A stretch of 64,000 nucleotides of DNA from an uncultured Collinsella sp. Lineage in GTDB: Bacteria; Actinomycetota; Coriobacteriia; Coriobacteriales; Coriobacteriaceae. This document shows positions 45,069-54,002 of this stretch, piece by piece. The stretch's first letter is position 1, and each line of letters opens with the position of its first letter. The position numbers and the translations under genes were made by a program. Where the stretch lies: contig CAUGJE010000007.1 of NCBI GenBank assembly GCA_959599915.1, positions 1 through 64,000 on the forward strand, read 5' to 3'. The notes under the pieces were generated by a model. The model was not told where the DNA came from, searched no databases, and worked only from the letters and a program-made list of their open reading frames with translations.

Positions 45069-45285
45069 TACGTTGTCGCTCTTCGTTTCGCCCGGGTGCC
45101 GTCGGGCCAGGGAGGGGCGTCTTCGCTGATAGGTGCTTTCTTGGGAGGGCTGCTTTTATGCGGCTCTTTCTTTGTTTTTGGGTATATTTGTTTCTGTTGA
45201 ACTATTCTTGCGGCTGGGCGCGCTTGCGACCAGGAACGCTTTTTTGTAGCCGTCTCGGCTCGTTATTGAGAGGAGACTAACTTTT

Positions 45286-46206
45286 ATGCGTATTGTGTTT
45301 ATGGGTACGCCTGATTTTGCTGTGCCTTCTTTGACTTCGCTTGTTGAGGCTGGGAATGAGATTGCGCTTGTTGTTACTCGTCCTGATGCTGTTCGTGGGC
45401 GTGGTAAGAAGCTGGAGCCGTCTCCTGTTAAGGCTAAGGCGCTGGAGCTGGGGTTGCCGGTCATTGAGGCGAATCGTATGACGCCTGAGGTTGTTGAGGT
45501 GCTCCAGGCTGCCCAGGTTGATATTTTCTGTGTGGCTGCCTATGGCTGCATTTTGCCCGATGAGGTGCTGCATATGGCACCGCTCGGTATTGTGAATGTT
45601 CATGCGTCCTTGCTGCCTCGTTGGCGTGGGGCTGCTCCTATTCAACGTGCGATTCTCGCTGGTGATGAGATTGCTGGCGTTTCTATCATGCGCATCGGGC
45701 ATGGCGTGGATACCGGCGCTTATTGTGCCCAGGCGTCTACGTCGGTTGCCGGTAAGCATGCTGAGGTGCTGACCATGGAGCTTGGTGAGCTTGGCGGTAA
45801 ACTGCTTGCCGATACGCTTCCTTCTCTTGCCGATGGCACCGCTGTTTGGACTGAACAGGATGAGTCGCTCGTCACTCATGCCGCTAAGATTTCTAAGCAG
45901 GAGATGCGCCTGGATCCGCAAATGGCGGCGCTCGATTGCGTACGTCATGTGCTGGCTTCGTCCGATACCGCGCCTGCTCGTTGCGTGATTGCCGGTAAGA
46001 CCGTGCGCGTGCTCGATGCTGTGGCGGCTGACGTGTCGCTTGGCGAGGGTCAGGTTCTCGTTAAGGCTAAGCGTGTTTACCTTGGTCTTTCCGATGGCAC
46101 GGTTGAGTTGCTCGAGGTTAAGCCCGACGGCAAGCGTGCTATGGCTGCTTCTGCTTGGGCAGCCGGCCTGCAGGGCGCCGATCTTTCGTGGGGTGTTTTG
46201 TCATGA
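45286..46206 (+). CDS. fmt: Methionyl-tRNA formyltransferase
   Basis: Formylates initiator Met-tRNA. The 306-residue protein has RIVFMGTPDFAVPSL at the N-terminus, the YGCILPDEVL region, VHASLLPRWRGAAPIQRAI with the catalytic Asn/His context, and a C-terminal tRNA-binding domain. GAGAGGAG precedes the ATG. Codon use is conspicuously T-richer (GTT, GCT, CGT) than in the neighbouring genes, especially in the first 600 nt. Its stop overlaps the rsmB start as ATGA. Confidence 0.95.
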   Translation: MRIVFMGTPDFAVPSLTSLVEAGNEIALVVTRPDAVRGRGKKLEPSPVKAKALELGLPVIEANRMTPEVVEVLQAAQVDIFCVAAYGCILPDEVLHMAPLGIVNVHASLLPRWRGAAPIQRAILAGDEIAGVSIMRIGHGVDTGAYCAQASTSVAGKHAEVLTMELGELGGKLLADTLPSLADGTAVWTEQDESLVTHAAKISKQEMRLDPQMAALDCVRHVLASSDTAPARCVIAGKTVRVLDAVAADVSLGEGQVLVKAKRVYLGLSDGTVELLEVKPDGKRAMAASAWAAGLQGADLSWGVLS

Positions 46207-47603
46207 GCAAGCTGTCTCCCGCGCGCAAGCTTGCGCTCGATGTGCTAATGGAGGCCGATCGCCGCGGTATGTATGCGCGTGACGTGCTGTCTTCTCGCGC
46301 ATCGGCCAAGGCTATTGACCAGCGCGATTCCGCTTTTGCCGCCCGCTTGGCGCTGGGCGTGGCCGCCACGCAGGGTATTTTAGACGAGCTGCTCGACCAG
46401 TTTCTTGATAAGCCTAAAAAGGTTGCGCCGCGTGTTCGCATGGCGCTTCGTATCTCGGCCTTCGAGATGCTCTATTTGCATACGCCTGGCCGCGTCGCCG
46501 TAAGTCAGGGTGTTGAGCTCGTTCGCAGTGGTGCCAAGTCCGCTGCCGGTCTGGCGAACGCCGTGCTGCATAAGGTTGCTGACAATGTTGAGGACTTTGC
46601 CACCGCAGCCAATGCCGATGAGTCCGAGCGCCGCTTGGTTCGCCTATCTCGCCTGATGGGCCTGCCGCTCTGGCTGTGCGCTCGCATTATGGCCTCGTTC
46701 GATACGCCCGAGGGCGCGCTGAACTTTGCCGGCAATCTGGCCCCCGCACCGCTGGCCCTGCATGAGAACGCCTTTGCGACTAAGCTCGATCCGTATATCT
46801 CGCAGCTCGTCGCGCCTGTCTTCCCGGGCTGCCATGCCCCGGTTGATGCCCAGGTTGCCGTTGCTTCGGGTGTGTTTGAGCGTGCTGCCGCGGTGGCATC
46901 TGATCTCAACGCCCAGCTCATCGCCACAGCTGCCACTCGCCCTGGAAGCTGCCTTGAAATTGGTGCCGGTCGTGGCACCAAGACCTATGTGATGATGTGC
47001 CAGGCCAAGCGCGCGGGATATGAGCGTCAGCATACGGCGCTCGATCTTCATGATCGCAAGTGCGATCTGAATCTCGCTCGCCTGCATAAGGCCGGTATTC
47101 AGGGCGTTCGTACGGTTTCGGGTGATGCGTGCGAGCTTGATGAGGTGCTCACATCGTTTGATGCCATGCTTGGCAAGCCGGTTAAGTTCGACACGGTCTT
47201 TATCGATGCACCGTGCTCTGGCACCGGAACCATGCGTCGTCATCCCGAGATCCCGTGGCGCCTGACCGAAAAGGATGTGGCGGTTGAGCTGCCCAAACTG
47301 CAGCTGACGATGCTCAAGGAAGCCGCCGCGCGCGTGGCTGCCGGCGGTGAGCTTATCTATGCCACCTGCTCGGTTTTTGATGAAGAGAACACGCAGGTTG
47401 TGGACGCGTTCCTTGCTTCTCCCGAGGGTGCCGGCTTTAGCGTGGCGCCGCTTTCCGAGGCACAGATTCTGCAACTGCCCGACTTCGAGCAGGCCAAGAA
47501 GCTCGTCTCCGTACGCCAGAACGATCGAGGCCTCTTCCAAAGCGTTCCCGTAAACGCCGATTCCTACGACGGCCACTTCTGCGCCAGACTAGTCCGTAAG
47601 TAA
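46203..47603 (+). CDS. rsmB: 16S rRNA (cytosine-C5) methyltransferase RsmB/Sun
   Basis: SAM-dependent m5C methyltransferase with an N-terminal NusB-like domain (SPARKLALDVLMEADRRG ... RISAFEMLYLHTPGRVAVSQGVELVR). The C-terminal catalytic domain has LEIGAGRGTKTYVMM for SAM binding, IDAPCSGTGTMRRHPEI and the catalytic Cys in YATCSVFDEENTQVV. 466 residues. ATGA overlap with fmt indicates coupling. Confidence 0.92.
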   Translation: MSKLSPARKLALDVLMEADRRGMYARDVLSSRASAKAIDQRDSAFAARLALGVAATQGILDELLDQFLDKPKKVAPRVRMALRISAFEMLYLHTPGRVAVSQGVELVRSGAKSAAGLANAVLHKVADNVEDFATAANADESERRLVRLSRLMGLPLWLCARIMASFDTPEGALNFAGNLAPAPLALHENAFATKLDPYISQLVAPVFPGCHAPVDAQVAVASGVFERAAAVASDLNAQLIATAATRPGSCLEIGAGRGTKTYVMMCQAKRAGYERQHTALDLHDRKCDLNLARLHKAGIQGVRTVSGDACELDEVLTSFDAMLGKPVKFDTVFIDAPCSGTGTMRRHPEIPWRLTEKDVAVELPKLQLTMLKEAAARVAAGGELIYATCSVFDEENTQVVDAFLASPEGAGFSVAPLSEAQILQLPDFEQAKKLVSVRQNDRGLFQSVPVNADSYDGHFCARLVRK

Positions 47604-47608
47604 CTACT

Positions 47609-47677
47609 AAGTTGCGGTGAAATAGGGATTGAAAAGCCGCTTCTACCCGCCAAATAGTCCTTATTCCACCGCAACTC
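47609..47677. repeat. 69-bp palindromic repeat, copy B
   Basis: The arm AAGTTGCGGTGAAATAG (47609-47625) is identical to copy A at 31177 over 17 nt. The mirrored arm near 47661-47676 is TTATTCCACCGCAACT. The total length matches copy A, but the central 23 nt are unrelated. It begins six bases after the rsmB stop. Confidence 0.8.
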
Positions 47678-47703
47678 ATAAGGAAACCTGGTTAGCTAAA
47701 GAA

Positions 47704-47737
47704 GCGGCCCCGCGATCGGTGTTGATCGCGGGGCCGC
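47704..47737 (-). terminator. Terminator of the fmdB gene
   Basis: GCGGCCCCGCGATC and GATCGCGGGGCCGC form a perfect 14-bp stem around a 6-nt loop; on the minus strand it follows the fmdB stop closely and leads into TTCTTTAG. Confidence 0.7.
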
Positions 47738-47744
47738 GTTGTTT

Positions 47745-47981
47745 CTAGTGGCTGTGCGGGCAGTTGGCGCAGCAGCCGCTGGTGGCGCTGGTGCTGGAGC
47801 CGCCGCTGCGCTGGTCGGTGTTGTAGAAACCGCTGCCGTCGAACTTGATGCCGCTGGCCGAGAACGTCTTGGATGCCGGAGCGCCGCAGCTGGGGCACAC
47901 GACCTCGGGACTCTCGGACATGGGATGCTCAACCTCAAACACGTTGCCGCAGCTCGAGCACTTGTAATCGTAGCGCGCCAT
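47745..47981 (-). CDS. FmdB-type zinc ribbon protein
   Basis: A 78-residue protein with the FmdB signature: MARYDYKCSSCGNVFEVEH, CPSCGAPASKTFSASG, then a Gly/Ser-rich region and a C-terminal Cys cluster, GCCANCPHSH. The first four Cys (two CxxC pairs) form the zinc ribbon. These proteins are proposed small regulators, but function is not established. The extra C-terminal CCxxCxHxH stretch is common in actinobacterial members. Confidence 0.85.
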   Translation of the reverse strand: MARYDYKCSSCGNVFEVEHPMSESPEVVCPSCGAPASKTFSASGIKFDGSGFYNTDQRSGGSSTSATSGCCANCPHSH

Positions 47982-48069
47982 AATACTTCCTTTTCAGCAC
48001 AAAGCGGGCAGATCACTCTGCCCGCATAAATTCAAACGTCTGTAACTGTACCCTATATCGGGCGTTTTA

Positions 48070-51000
48070 TCACGCTTCGCCCCAGAATCTATGCGTGTTG
48101 CGCAGGAGCTGTGCGGTTTTGCCCTCAGCGGCCGCAACGTCGGCCTCGTCAGCCTGCCAGGTCCAGTTGCCCGTGGCCACGCCCGGTACGTTCATGCGCG
48201 TGTCGTCGCCAAGCCCCAGCACGTCCTGCAGCGGCATCATCACCAGGGGGGCGTCGCTTGTCAGCGCATCGCTCATCAGCTTGGCTGCCACCTCAACACC
48301 GCTCGGCTCGTCGCCGCCCGCAAAGGAGCGCGTGCACCAACCCGCGAGCGTCGACGTGTCATGCGTCGATGTGTACAGGATCTTGCCGGGCGTAGGGTGC
48401 ACGCCGCAACGAACGTCGTAATCGCTAAACTCCAGTACGTCCATACCGGGGAAGCCGCAAGTCGAAGCCATGGCGCGAACGCCGGGCGTCAGGTAGCCCA
48501 GGTCCTCGGCGATAAAGTTGAGCGGCCCCAGCTCGTCATAGGCGGTCTGGAACAGGTCCTTGCCCGGACCCGCAAGCCAGCGGCCGTCGGCGCAGGCCTT
48601 GCCGGCGGGAATGCTAAAGTAGCTGTGGAATCCCAGGAAGTGATCCAGACGCACGCGGTCGTAGAGCGAGAACGCGCGACGCAGGCGATCCATCCACCAG
48701 CTATAGCCGTTCTGCTTCATGTGGTCCCAGCGGAACGTCGGGTTGCCCCACACCTGACCCTCGGGTGCAAAGTTGTCGGGTGGCGCACCGGAGATCTCGA
48801 TTGCCTTGCCGGTATCGGACAGCCAGAAGTTCTCGGGTTCGCTCCACGCATCTGCCGAATCGTCGGACACGTACATAGGAATATCGCCGATGACCTCGAT
48901 GCCCTTCTTGTGTGCATAGTTCATGAGCTCGCACCAAGCCAGGTCAAAGCGGTACTGCATGTACGCCTGAAGCTCGGCCTCGTCGTGGAAGCGCTTGTCG
49001 TCGATCAGATGCTCGTTGTAGCGCGCGACATCTGCCGGCCAATCGTGGCGCGACTCGCCCTCAAAGTACTTCTTAACGGCCATGTAGACGCAGTATTTCT
49101 CGAGCCAATCGGCATTTCGATGTTTAAACGCGGTGTACAGCGGATCGGCATCCTCGCCGCCGCGGGCCTTCCAAGTCTCAAAGTCGGCGGCAAGCTCCTC
49201 GTGGCTCTCGGGCAGTAGGTCGATATTGCCTGCAAAGGCCGAAGGACCGGCGTAAGGAGAGCGGAAGAAGTCCGTGGGGTTGACGGGGAGAACCTGCCAG
49301 TAGCGCATGCCCATGGCGGCCAGATGGTCGATAAAGCGACGCGTGGGCGCGCCGATTGTACCGGGCTTGCCGTCGTCGGTGGGCACCGAGGTGATATGGC
49401 ACACAACACCCGCGCCGTGATCGAGCGGCTCCTGCAGGCGCTGCTCTGCATGGTGATAGATAATCGACGAGCCCAGCGGATACAGATCGAGCGTGACCGT
49501 ACCGTTGTGGATCTCGCACTCGTGACCGCTAATCACATCGCTCGCGCATTCGCCGAGCGCTGGAATGGTCACGCGATGCGAATTGCGCAGGCTGCGGTTG
49601 ATGATAACCGTCGCGGACTCGCCATCCTTGCCCGTGCGGTTGTATGCCAGCACCTCGTCGTTGAGCGCGAAGGCCTTGATCTCGCCGTCGATCATAAACG
49701 GCAGTGCGCGGCGTACGGCGGAGGCGTTTTTGACAATAGCCAGCGTGTCGAAGTCGTGCAGTTGGTCCTTGGTCGGCAGGGTGCGGCGGTTGCCCGGATC
49801 GGTTAGACCCTCCAGGCCGTATTCGTCGCCGTAGTAGATCGAAGGCACGCCGGGGAAGGTCATCTGCATGAGCGTGGCGAGCCAAAAACGGCTCTTGGCT
49901 AGGCCCATCGAGTTCTCGTCCAGGCGCCATTTGCTGCGCTCGCACTCGGGCAGCTGCGACTCGTCGGGGCCGCCGCCGAGCACCGAGATAATGCGCGGAC
50001 GGTCGTGGCTCGAAAGCAGATTAAGTGCGCAGGACAGGGCCTCACGGGGATAGTTCTCGCGCAGGGTTTCGATATCCTCGGCTGCCTGGTAGGCGTTCTT
50101 GTAGCCCATCAAAAAGCCGATGACCATGTCGCGGAAGGGGTAATCCATAGCAGAGTCCAACTCGGAGCCCTGTAGATAGCGACGCAGATGGCCGTAGCTA
50201 ATCTTGTTGGAGGCGTCTTCCCAGACTTCGCCGAGCAACAGTGCGTCAGGCTTTTCGTCAAGTACGGCCTTCTTGATCTCGGCCAGGAAGTCGTCGGAAA
50301 GCTCGTCAGCGACGTCCAGGCGCCAGCCATGAGCGCCGGCACGTAGCCATTTACGGATCACGCCGTCCTTGCCCAGGAGCCGCTCGCGTACCAGCTCGGA
50401 GCTCTCATTGATGGCGGGCATGTTACCCACGCCCCACCAGCAGTCGTACGAGCCGTCCTCGTGGAAATAAAACGCATCGCGCCACGGCGAATTCTCGCTC
50501 TGCCACGCGCCCACGCCGGGGTAGTTGCCATAGCGGTTGAAATAGATGGAGTCGTCACCCGTATGGTTAAAGACGCCGTCTAGGATGATGGAAATGCCCA
50601 GCTTCTCGGCTGCCTGGCACAGCTCGGTAAAGTCCTGCTCGGTGCCCAGGATTGGGTCGATCTTGGTGTAATCGGCCGTGTCGTAGCGGTGGTTGCTCGC
50701 GGCCTCAAAGATGGGGTTGAGGTAGATGGCCGTAAAGCCCAGCTCCGCGATGCGGGGCAGGTCATTTTGGATGCCCTTGAGCGAGCCGCCGTAGAAGTCC
50801 CAGGTCTTGATGGAGCCGTCCTCGGCGCGCTCGTATACGGGCGGCTCGTTCCAGTCCTCGATCATGCGGCGCTGGATTCCGTTGCGCGGTTTTTCGACTT
50901 CGGCCAGCGTGCGCTCGCGCCAGTTTTCGTCGCGGGCATAGCGGTCGGGGAAGATCTGGTACACCATGCCGCGCTCGTACCACTCGGGTCGAACTTCGCG

Positions 51001-51366
51001 GTGCTTGTAGACGGTGACCTGGAACGACGGCACTTCGGCGTAGTCGTAGGTTACGCCCTCGCCGCCTGTGCGACCCCGCGGTGCGCCCAAGCGGACCTCG
51101 GGCTGGCCCTCGATATTGCAGATAAAGCTGTACCAGATAAGACAGGGCTCGGTACACTCAAGCTCTACGGAAAATATGCCGTCGCCTTCATGCGTCATGG
51201 GATACCGAGACTCGCCGATCTCATCGACCCAAGTGCGCAGGGTGAGCGTTGCCTGGTTGGGGTCGGCATCCTCCAAGATCACCGAGAGCGAAACGGAAGT
51301 GCCAGTGGTCACAGCGCCAAACGGAGTGCGAAACTGCGGCAGGCGGCTGTTGTGTATCAATCTCAT
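48070..51366 (-). CDS. GH13 alpha-amylase/pullulanase-type enzyme fused to 4-alpha-glucanotransferase (GH77)
   Basis: A 1098-residue bifunctional alpha-glucan enzyme. Residues ~1-125 are a beta-sandwich N-domain. The GH13 barrel (about 130-560) has DGVFNHTGDDS, the nucleophile in GWRLDVADEL, the acid/base Glu in LLGEVWEDASN and LSSHDRPRI. A C-domain follows. The second half (about 645-1098) is MalQ: SPYAGPSAFAGNIDLL, DIPMYVSDDSADAW, nucleophile in DRVRLDHFLGF, acid/base in FIAEDLG and STHDTSTLAGW. MalQ and neopullulanase are usually separate genes. The ATG at 51366 is the only clear start. TGGTAAAA-type half-sites lie 100-140 bp upstream. Confidence 0.9.
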   Translation of the reverse strand: MRLIHNSRLPQFRTPFGAVTTGTSVSLSVILEDADPNQATLTLRTWVDEIGESRYPMTHEGDGIFSVELECTEPCLIWYSFICNIEGQPEVRLGAPRGRTGGEGVTYDYAEVPSFQVTVYKHREVRPEWYERGMVYQIFPDRYARDENWRERTLAEVEKPRNGIQRRMIEDWNEPPVYERAEDGSIKTWDFYGGSLKGIQNDLPRIAELGFTAIYLNPIFEAASNHRYDTADYTKIDPILGTEQDFTELCQAAEKLGISIILDGVFNHTGDDSIYFNRYGNYPGVGAWQSENSPWRDAFYFHEDGSYDCWWGVGNMPAINESSELVRERLLGKDGVIRKWLRAGAHGWRLDVADELSDDFLAEIKKAVLDEKPDALLLGEVWEDASNKISYGHLRRYLQGSELDSAMDYPFRDMVIGFLMGYKNAYQAAEDIETLRENYPREALSCALNLLSSHDRPRIISVLGGGPDESQLPECERSKWRLDENSMGLAKSRFWLATLMQMTFPGVPSIYYGDEYGLEGLTDPGNRRTLPTKDQLHDFDTLAIVKNASAVRRALPFMIDGEIKAFALNDEVLAYNRTGKDGESATVIINRSLRNSHRVTIPALGECASDVISGHECEIHNGTVTLDLYPLGSSIIYHHAEQRLQEPLDHGAGVVCHITSVPTDDGKPGTIGAPTRRFIDHLAAMGMRYWQVLPVNPTDFFRSPYAGPSAFAGNIDLLPESHEELAADFETWKARGGEDADPLYTAFKHRNADWLEKYCVYMAVKKYFEGESRHDWPADVARYNEHLIDDKRFHDEAELQAYMQYRFDLAWCELMNYAHKKGIEVIGDIPMYVSDDSADAWSEPENFWLSDTGKAIEISGAPPDNFAPEGQVWGNPTFRWDHMKQNGYSWWMDRLRRAFSLYDRVRLDHFLGFHSYFSIPAGKACADGRWLAGPGKDLFQTAYDELGPLNFIAEDLGYLTPGVRAMASTCGFPGMDVLEFSDYDVRCGVHPTPGKILYTSTHDTSTLAGWCTRSFAGGDEPSGVEVAAKLMSDALTSDAPLVMMPLQDVLGLGDDTRMNVPGVATGNWTWQADEADVAAAEGKTAQLLRNTHRFWGEA

Positions 51367-51464
51367 AGTACGGTCCAGTTCAATAGAATCATGGCCTGCT
51401 GGCCATGGGCTTTACGCACAGGATGTAAGTATATCTGTTGTACACAGGCTGTATAAACAACATC

Positions 51465-51508
51465 CGTTTACCATCGGCGAACGGTTGTCCTAGAAAATCG
51501 TTTTACCA
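51465..51508. promoter_or_regulatory. Candidate repressor half-sites upstream of the GH13-GH77 gene
   Basis: CGTTTACCA at 51465-51473 and CGTTTTACCA at 51499-51508 match, in reverse complement, the TGGTAAAAC half-sites found upstream of glgB. Half-sites alone are weak, but the recurrence before two genes of one pathway is suggestive. Confidence 0.35.
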
Positions 51509-51521
51509 ACTATCCACAGAG

Positions 51522-51548
51522 AAGGGGCGCCCGGTTGGAGCGCCCCTT
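51522..51548 (-). terminator. Terminator-like hairpin after glgA
   Basis: AAGGGGCGC (51522-51530) pairs with GCGCCCCTT (51540-51548) across a 9-nt loop, 36 bp after the glgA stop on the minus strand. The following T-run is poor (CTCTGT). Confidence 0.6.
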
Positions 51549-51584
51549 ACTTATGGTTTGATGAGGTTTTGGATCGTCTGTGGG

Positions 51585-53912
51585 CTAGCGGCGCTTGCGG
51601 GTGGCCGTTGCCTTGCGGACGGACGTCTTCTTGGACGGCGCTTTTTTCTCGGTCGCGGCGGCGGGGGAGACCGGGGGCTCCTTGGCGGGTTCGACCTTAG
51701 GCTCGGCCTTTGCCGTAGCCTTCGGAGCGGTCTTCGGTGCCGGCTTGGGCTTTGCCTCGGGCTTGGGCTCCTCTTTGACGGCGGCGGGCTTAGCCTCTGC
51801 CTTGGCAGCTGCGGCCTTGGTCGTGGACTTCTTGGCCGTCGTCGTTGCGCGCTTGCGCGTGGTGGTCTTGGCGGTCGGCTTGGCCTCGACAGCTGCCTTG
51901 GCCTTAGGCTCGGCGGCTGCCTCCTTAACCTTGACGGCGGGCTTTGTGGCAGCCTTCGGAGCGGCCTTGGTCGCAGTAGCCTTGGCGGCCGTCGACTTCG
52001 TTGCCGTGGTCTTCTTGGCAGCTGTTACCTTCTTGGCGGTCGTGGTCGCCTTCTTGGCAGCGGTCTTTGCCGGAGCCTTGGCGGCCGGCTTGGCCTCAGC
52101 GATCTCGGCCTTTACCTCAGGAGCGACCTCGGGTTCGGCGGCCTTCTTGGCAGCGGCGGTCGTGCGCTTGCGCGCGGTCGTTGTCTTGGCAGCGGTGGTC
52201 TTGCTCGCAGCGGCCTTCGTGGTCGTGGCCTTCTTCGCCGTCGTCTTACGAGTCGCGGTCTTCTTAGCTGCGGGCTTTACAGCAGGCTTGACCTCGATCT
52301 CTGCCTTGGGAGCAACCTCAGCCTTCACCTCAGGCTCGGCCTTTGCGGGCTCAGCCTCAACAGACTTCTCCTCGGCCTTGGGCTCCTCGGCGGCCACCGG
52401 CTCAGCAACAGCCTCAGGCTCGTCGACAACAGCCGCTGGCCTCTCAATCTCCGGATGCATAAAGAAGTACAGGTCCAGATACTTGTCGGCCGAGCGCGTC
52501 CAGCTAAAGTCCTGGCTCATGGCCTGCGTGACCAGCTGGTTCCAGGTATCGCGGTTGTCCCAGAACAGGCGTGCCGCACGGAACACGGCGTCGCCCATCT
52601 CGTCGCCGTTAAAGTTACTAAACGAGAAGCCTGTGCCCTCGCCGGTAAACTCGTTATACGGGATCACGGTGTCCTTCAGACCACCGGTCTCGCGCACGAT
52701 GGGCAGGGTGCCGTAGCGCATGGCGATGATCTGCGACAGGCCGCAGGGCTCAAACTTCGAAGGCATCAGGAACATGTCGGCGGCAGCATACATGCGCTGT
52801 GACAGCGCCGGATCGAACTCAATGCGTGCGGCCATGGTGCCGGGGTACTTGCCCTGGAAGTAGCGTAGACCGTCCTCGTAGTCGCGGTCGCCGGTGCCCA
52901 GCACCGCCACCTGCACGCCGCCGGCCAAAATGCGGTCGAGCGCGTACATGACCAGGTCCATGCCCTTCTGGCGCGTCAGGCGCGTGACCATTACCATGAG
53001 CGGACGATCGTCACGAACCTCGAGCCCCAGCTCCTCCTGCAGCCTGGCCTTGCACACGGCCTTGCCCGCGCGGTCGTCGACCGTGTAGTTGGCGGCAATG
53101 CGCTTGTCGGTCGCCGGGTCAAAGCCCGCGACGTCGATGCCATTCAAAATGCCCTGCAGCGCATAGGAGCGCTTGCGCAGCACGCCGTCCAGGCCCTCGC
53201 CAAACTCGGGCGTCTGGATCTCGCTGGCATAGGTGGGGCTCACCGTGGTGATGGCGTCGGCATAGCGCAGGGCGCCCAGCATGTAGTTGATGCTGCAGGC
53301 GTCGCAACGCAGCTGCGAAGCGGCCGCCGGAATGTGTGCCACACCCAGGATGTCCTCCATCACGGTGTCGCTAAACTGGCCCTGGAACGCCACGTTGTGG
53401 ATCGAGAACACGGTCTTGACGCGGTCATACAGCGGCAGGCCCTGGTAAAACTCGCGCAAAAACACGGGCGCAAGTGCCGTCTGCCAGTCATTGCAGTGCA
53501 GGATGTCGCACTCAAAGCCGGCCGGCAGGTGCTGCAGGCTCTCGGTGATGGCCTTGGAGAAAAACGCAAAGCGCTCGCCGTCATCAAAGAAGCCGTACGG
53601 ATAGTCGCGCGCAAAGTAGCGCTCGTTGTCGATGAACATATAGGTGACGCCGTCGTGCTCGATCTTCTCGAGCCCGCAGTACTCATTGCGCCAGCCCAGG
53701 CTCACGTAAAAATCGGAGAAGTGCTCCATCTGTGCCTTGTACTCATCCTTGATGGTGGCGTACTTGGGCACCATCACGATAACTTCGGCGCCGGCGCGCA
53801 CAAGCGCCGCAGGCAGCGAACCTGCCACGTCACCCAGGCCACCGGTCTTTACAAACGGTGCGCACTCGGCCGAGGCAAACACGATCTGCATCTTTTTGCT
53901 GGAATCAGCCAT
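51585..53912 (-). CDS. glgA: Glycogen synthase with long histone-H1-like C-terminal tail
   Basis: Transfers glucose from ADP-glucose to growing glycogen. The catalytic part (about residues 1-485 of 775) has the GT5 start FASAECAPFVKTGGLGDVAG with the substrate Lys, HNVAFQGQF, VTRLTRQKGMDLV and FEPCGLSQIIAMRYGTLP. Usual GlgA length is ~480. The remaining ~290 residues are low-complexity Ala/Lys/Thr/Glu-rich with repeats such as TAKKATTTAKK and ending KKTSVRKATATRKRR, resembling eukaryotic histone H1 tails. GGGAG at 53918-53922 serves the ATG at 53912; an ATG at 53924 lacks a site. Confidence 0.93.
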   Translation of the reverse strand: MADSSKKMQIVFASAECAPFVKTGGLGDVAGSLPAALVRAGAEVIVMVPKYATIKDEYKAQMEHFSDFYVSLGWRNEYCGLEKIEHDGVTYMFIDNERYFARDYPYGFFDDGERFAFFSKAITESLQHLPAGFECDILHCNDWQTALAPVFLREFYQGLPLYDRVKTVFSIHNVAFQGQFSDTVMEDILGVAHIPAAASQLRCDACSINYMLGALRYADAITTVSPTYASEIQTPEFGEGLDGVLRKRSYALQGILNGIDVAGFDPATDKRIAANYTVDDRAGKAVCKARLQEELGLEVRDDRPLMVMVTRLTRQKGMDLVMYALDRILAGGVQVAVLGTGDRDYEDGLRYFQGKYPGTMAARIEFDPALSQRMYAAADMFLMPSKFEPCGLSQIIAMRYGTLPIVRETGGLKDTVIPYNEFTGEGTGFSFSNFNGDEMGDAVFRAARLFWDNRDTWNQLVTQAMSQDFSWTRSADKYLDLYFFMHPEIERPAAVVDEPEAVAEPVAAEEPKAEEKSVEAEPAKAEPEVKAEVAPKAEIEVKPAVKPAAKKTATRKTTAKKATTTKAAASKTTAAKTTTARKRTTAAAKKAAEPEVAPEVKAEIAEAKPAAKAPAKTAAKKATTTAKKVTAAKKTTATKSTAAKATATKAAPKAATKPAVKVKEAAAEPKAKAAVEAKPTAKTTTRKRATTTAKKSTTKAAAAKAEAKPAAVKEEPKPEAKPKPAPKTAPKATAKAEPKVEPAKEPPVSPAAATEKKAPSKKTSVRKATATRKRR

Positions 53913-53936
53913 ATTGTCTCCCATGTTGCAATTCGA

Positions 53937-53970
53937 GAATAGCCGCCTGGCGCTAACCGGGCGGCTATTC
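53937..53970 (-). terminator. Hairpin between glgD and glgA
   Basis: GAATAGCCGCC (53937-53947) and GGCGGCTATTC (53960-53970) form a perfect 11-bp stem downstream of glgD and just before the glgA start. No T-run; it may be an attenuator or processing site. Confidence 0.5.
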
Positions 53971-54002
53971 TACATGTTACGAGCGATGTTGCGGTGCCAA
54001 CG

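Noticed and set aside
45277..45948. 223-codon minus-strand frame opposite fmt
   Set aside because: Asn/Arg/Thr-rich shadow caused by the T-rich codons of fmt; no plausible start site.
48091..49218. 375-codon plus-strand frame opposite the MalQ half of the GH13-GH77 gene
   Set aside because: Antisense to intact catalytic motifs; no ribosome site and no family resemblance.
51438..52802. Leu/Gly/Arg-rich plus-strand frame opposite the GlgA tail
   Set aside because: The repetitive look (GLGLCLGLGLL) is just the complement of the Lys/Ala-rich repeats of the GlgA tail.
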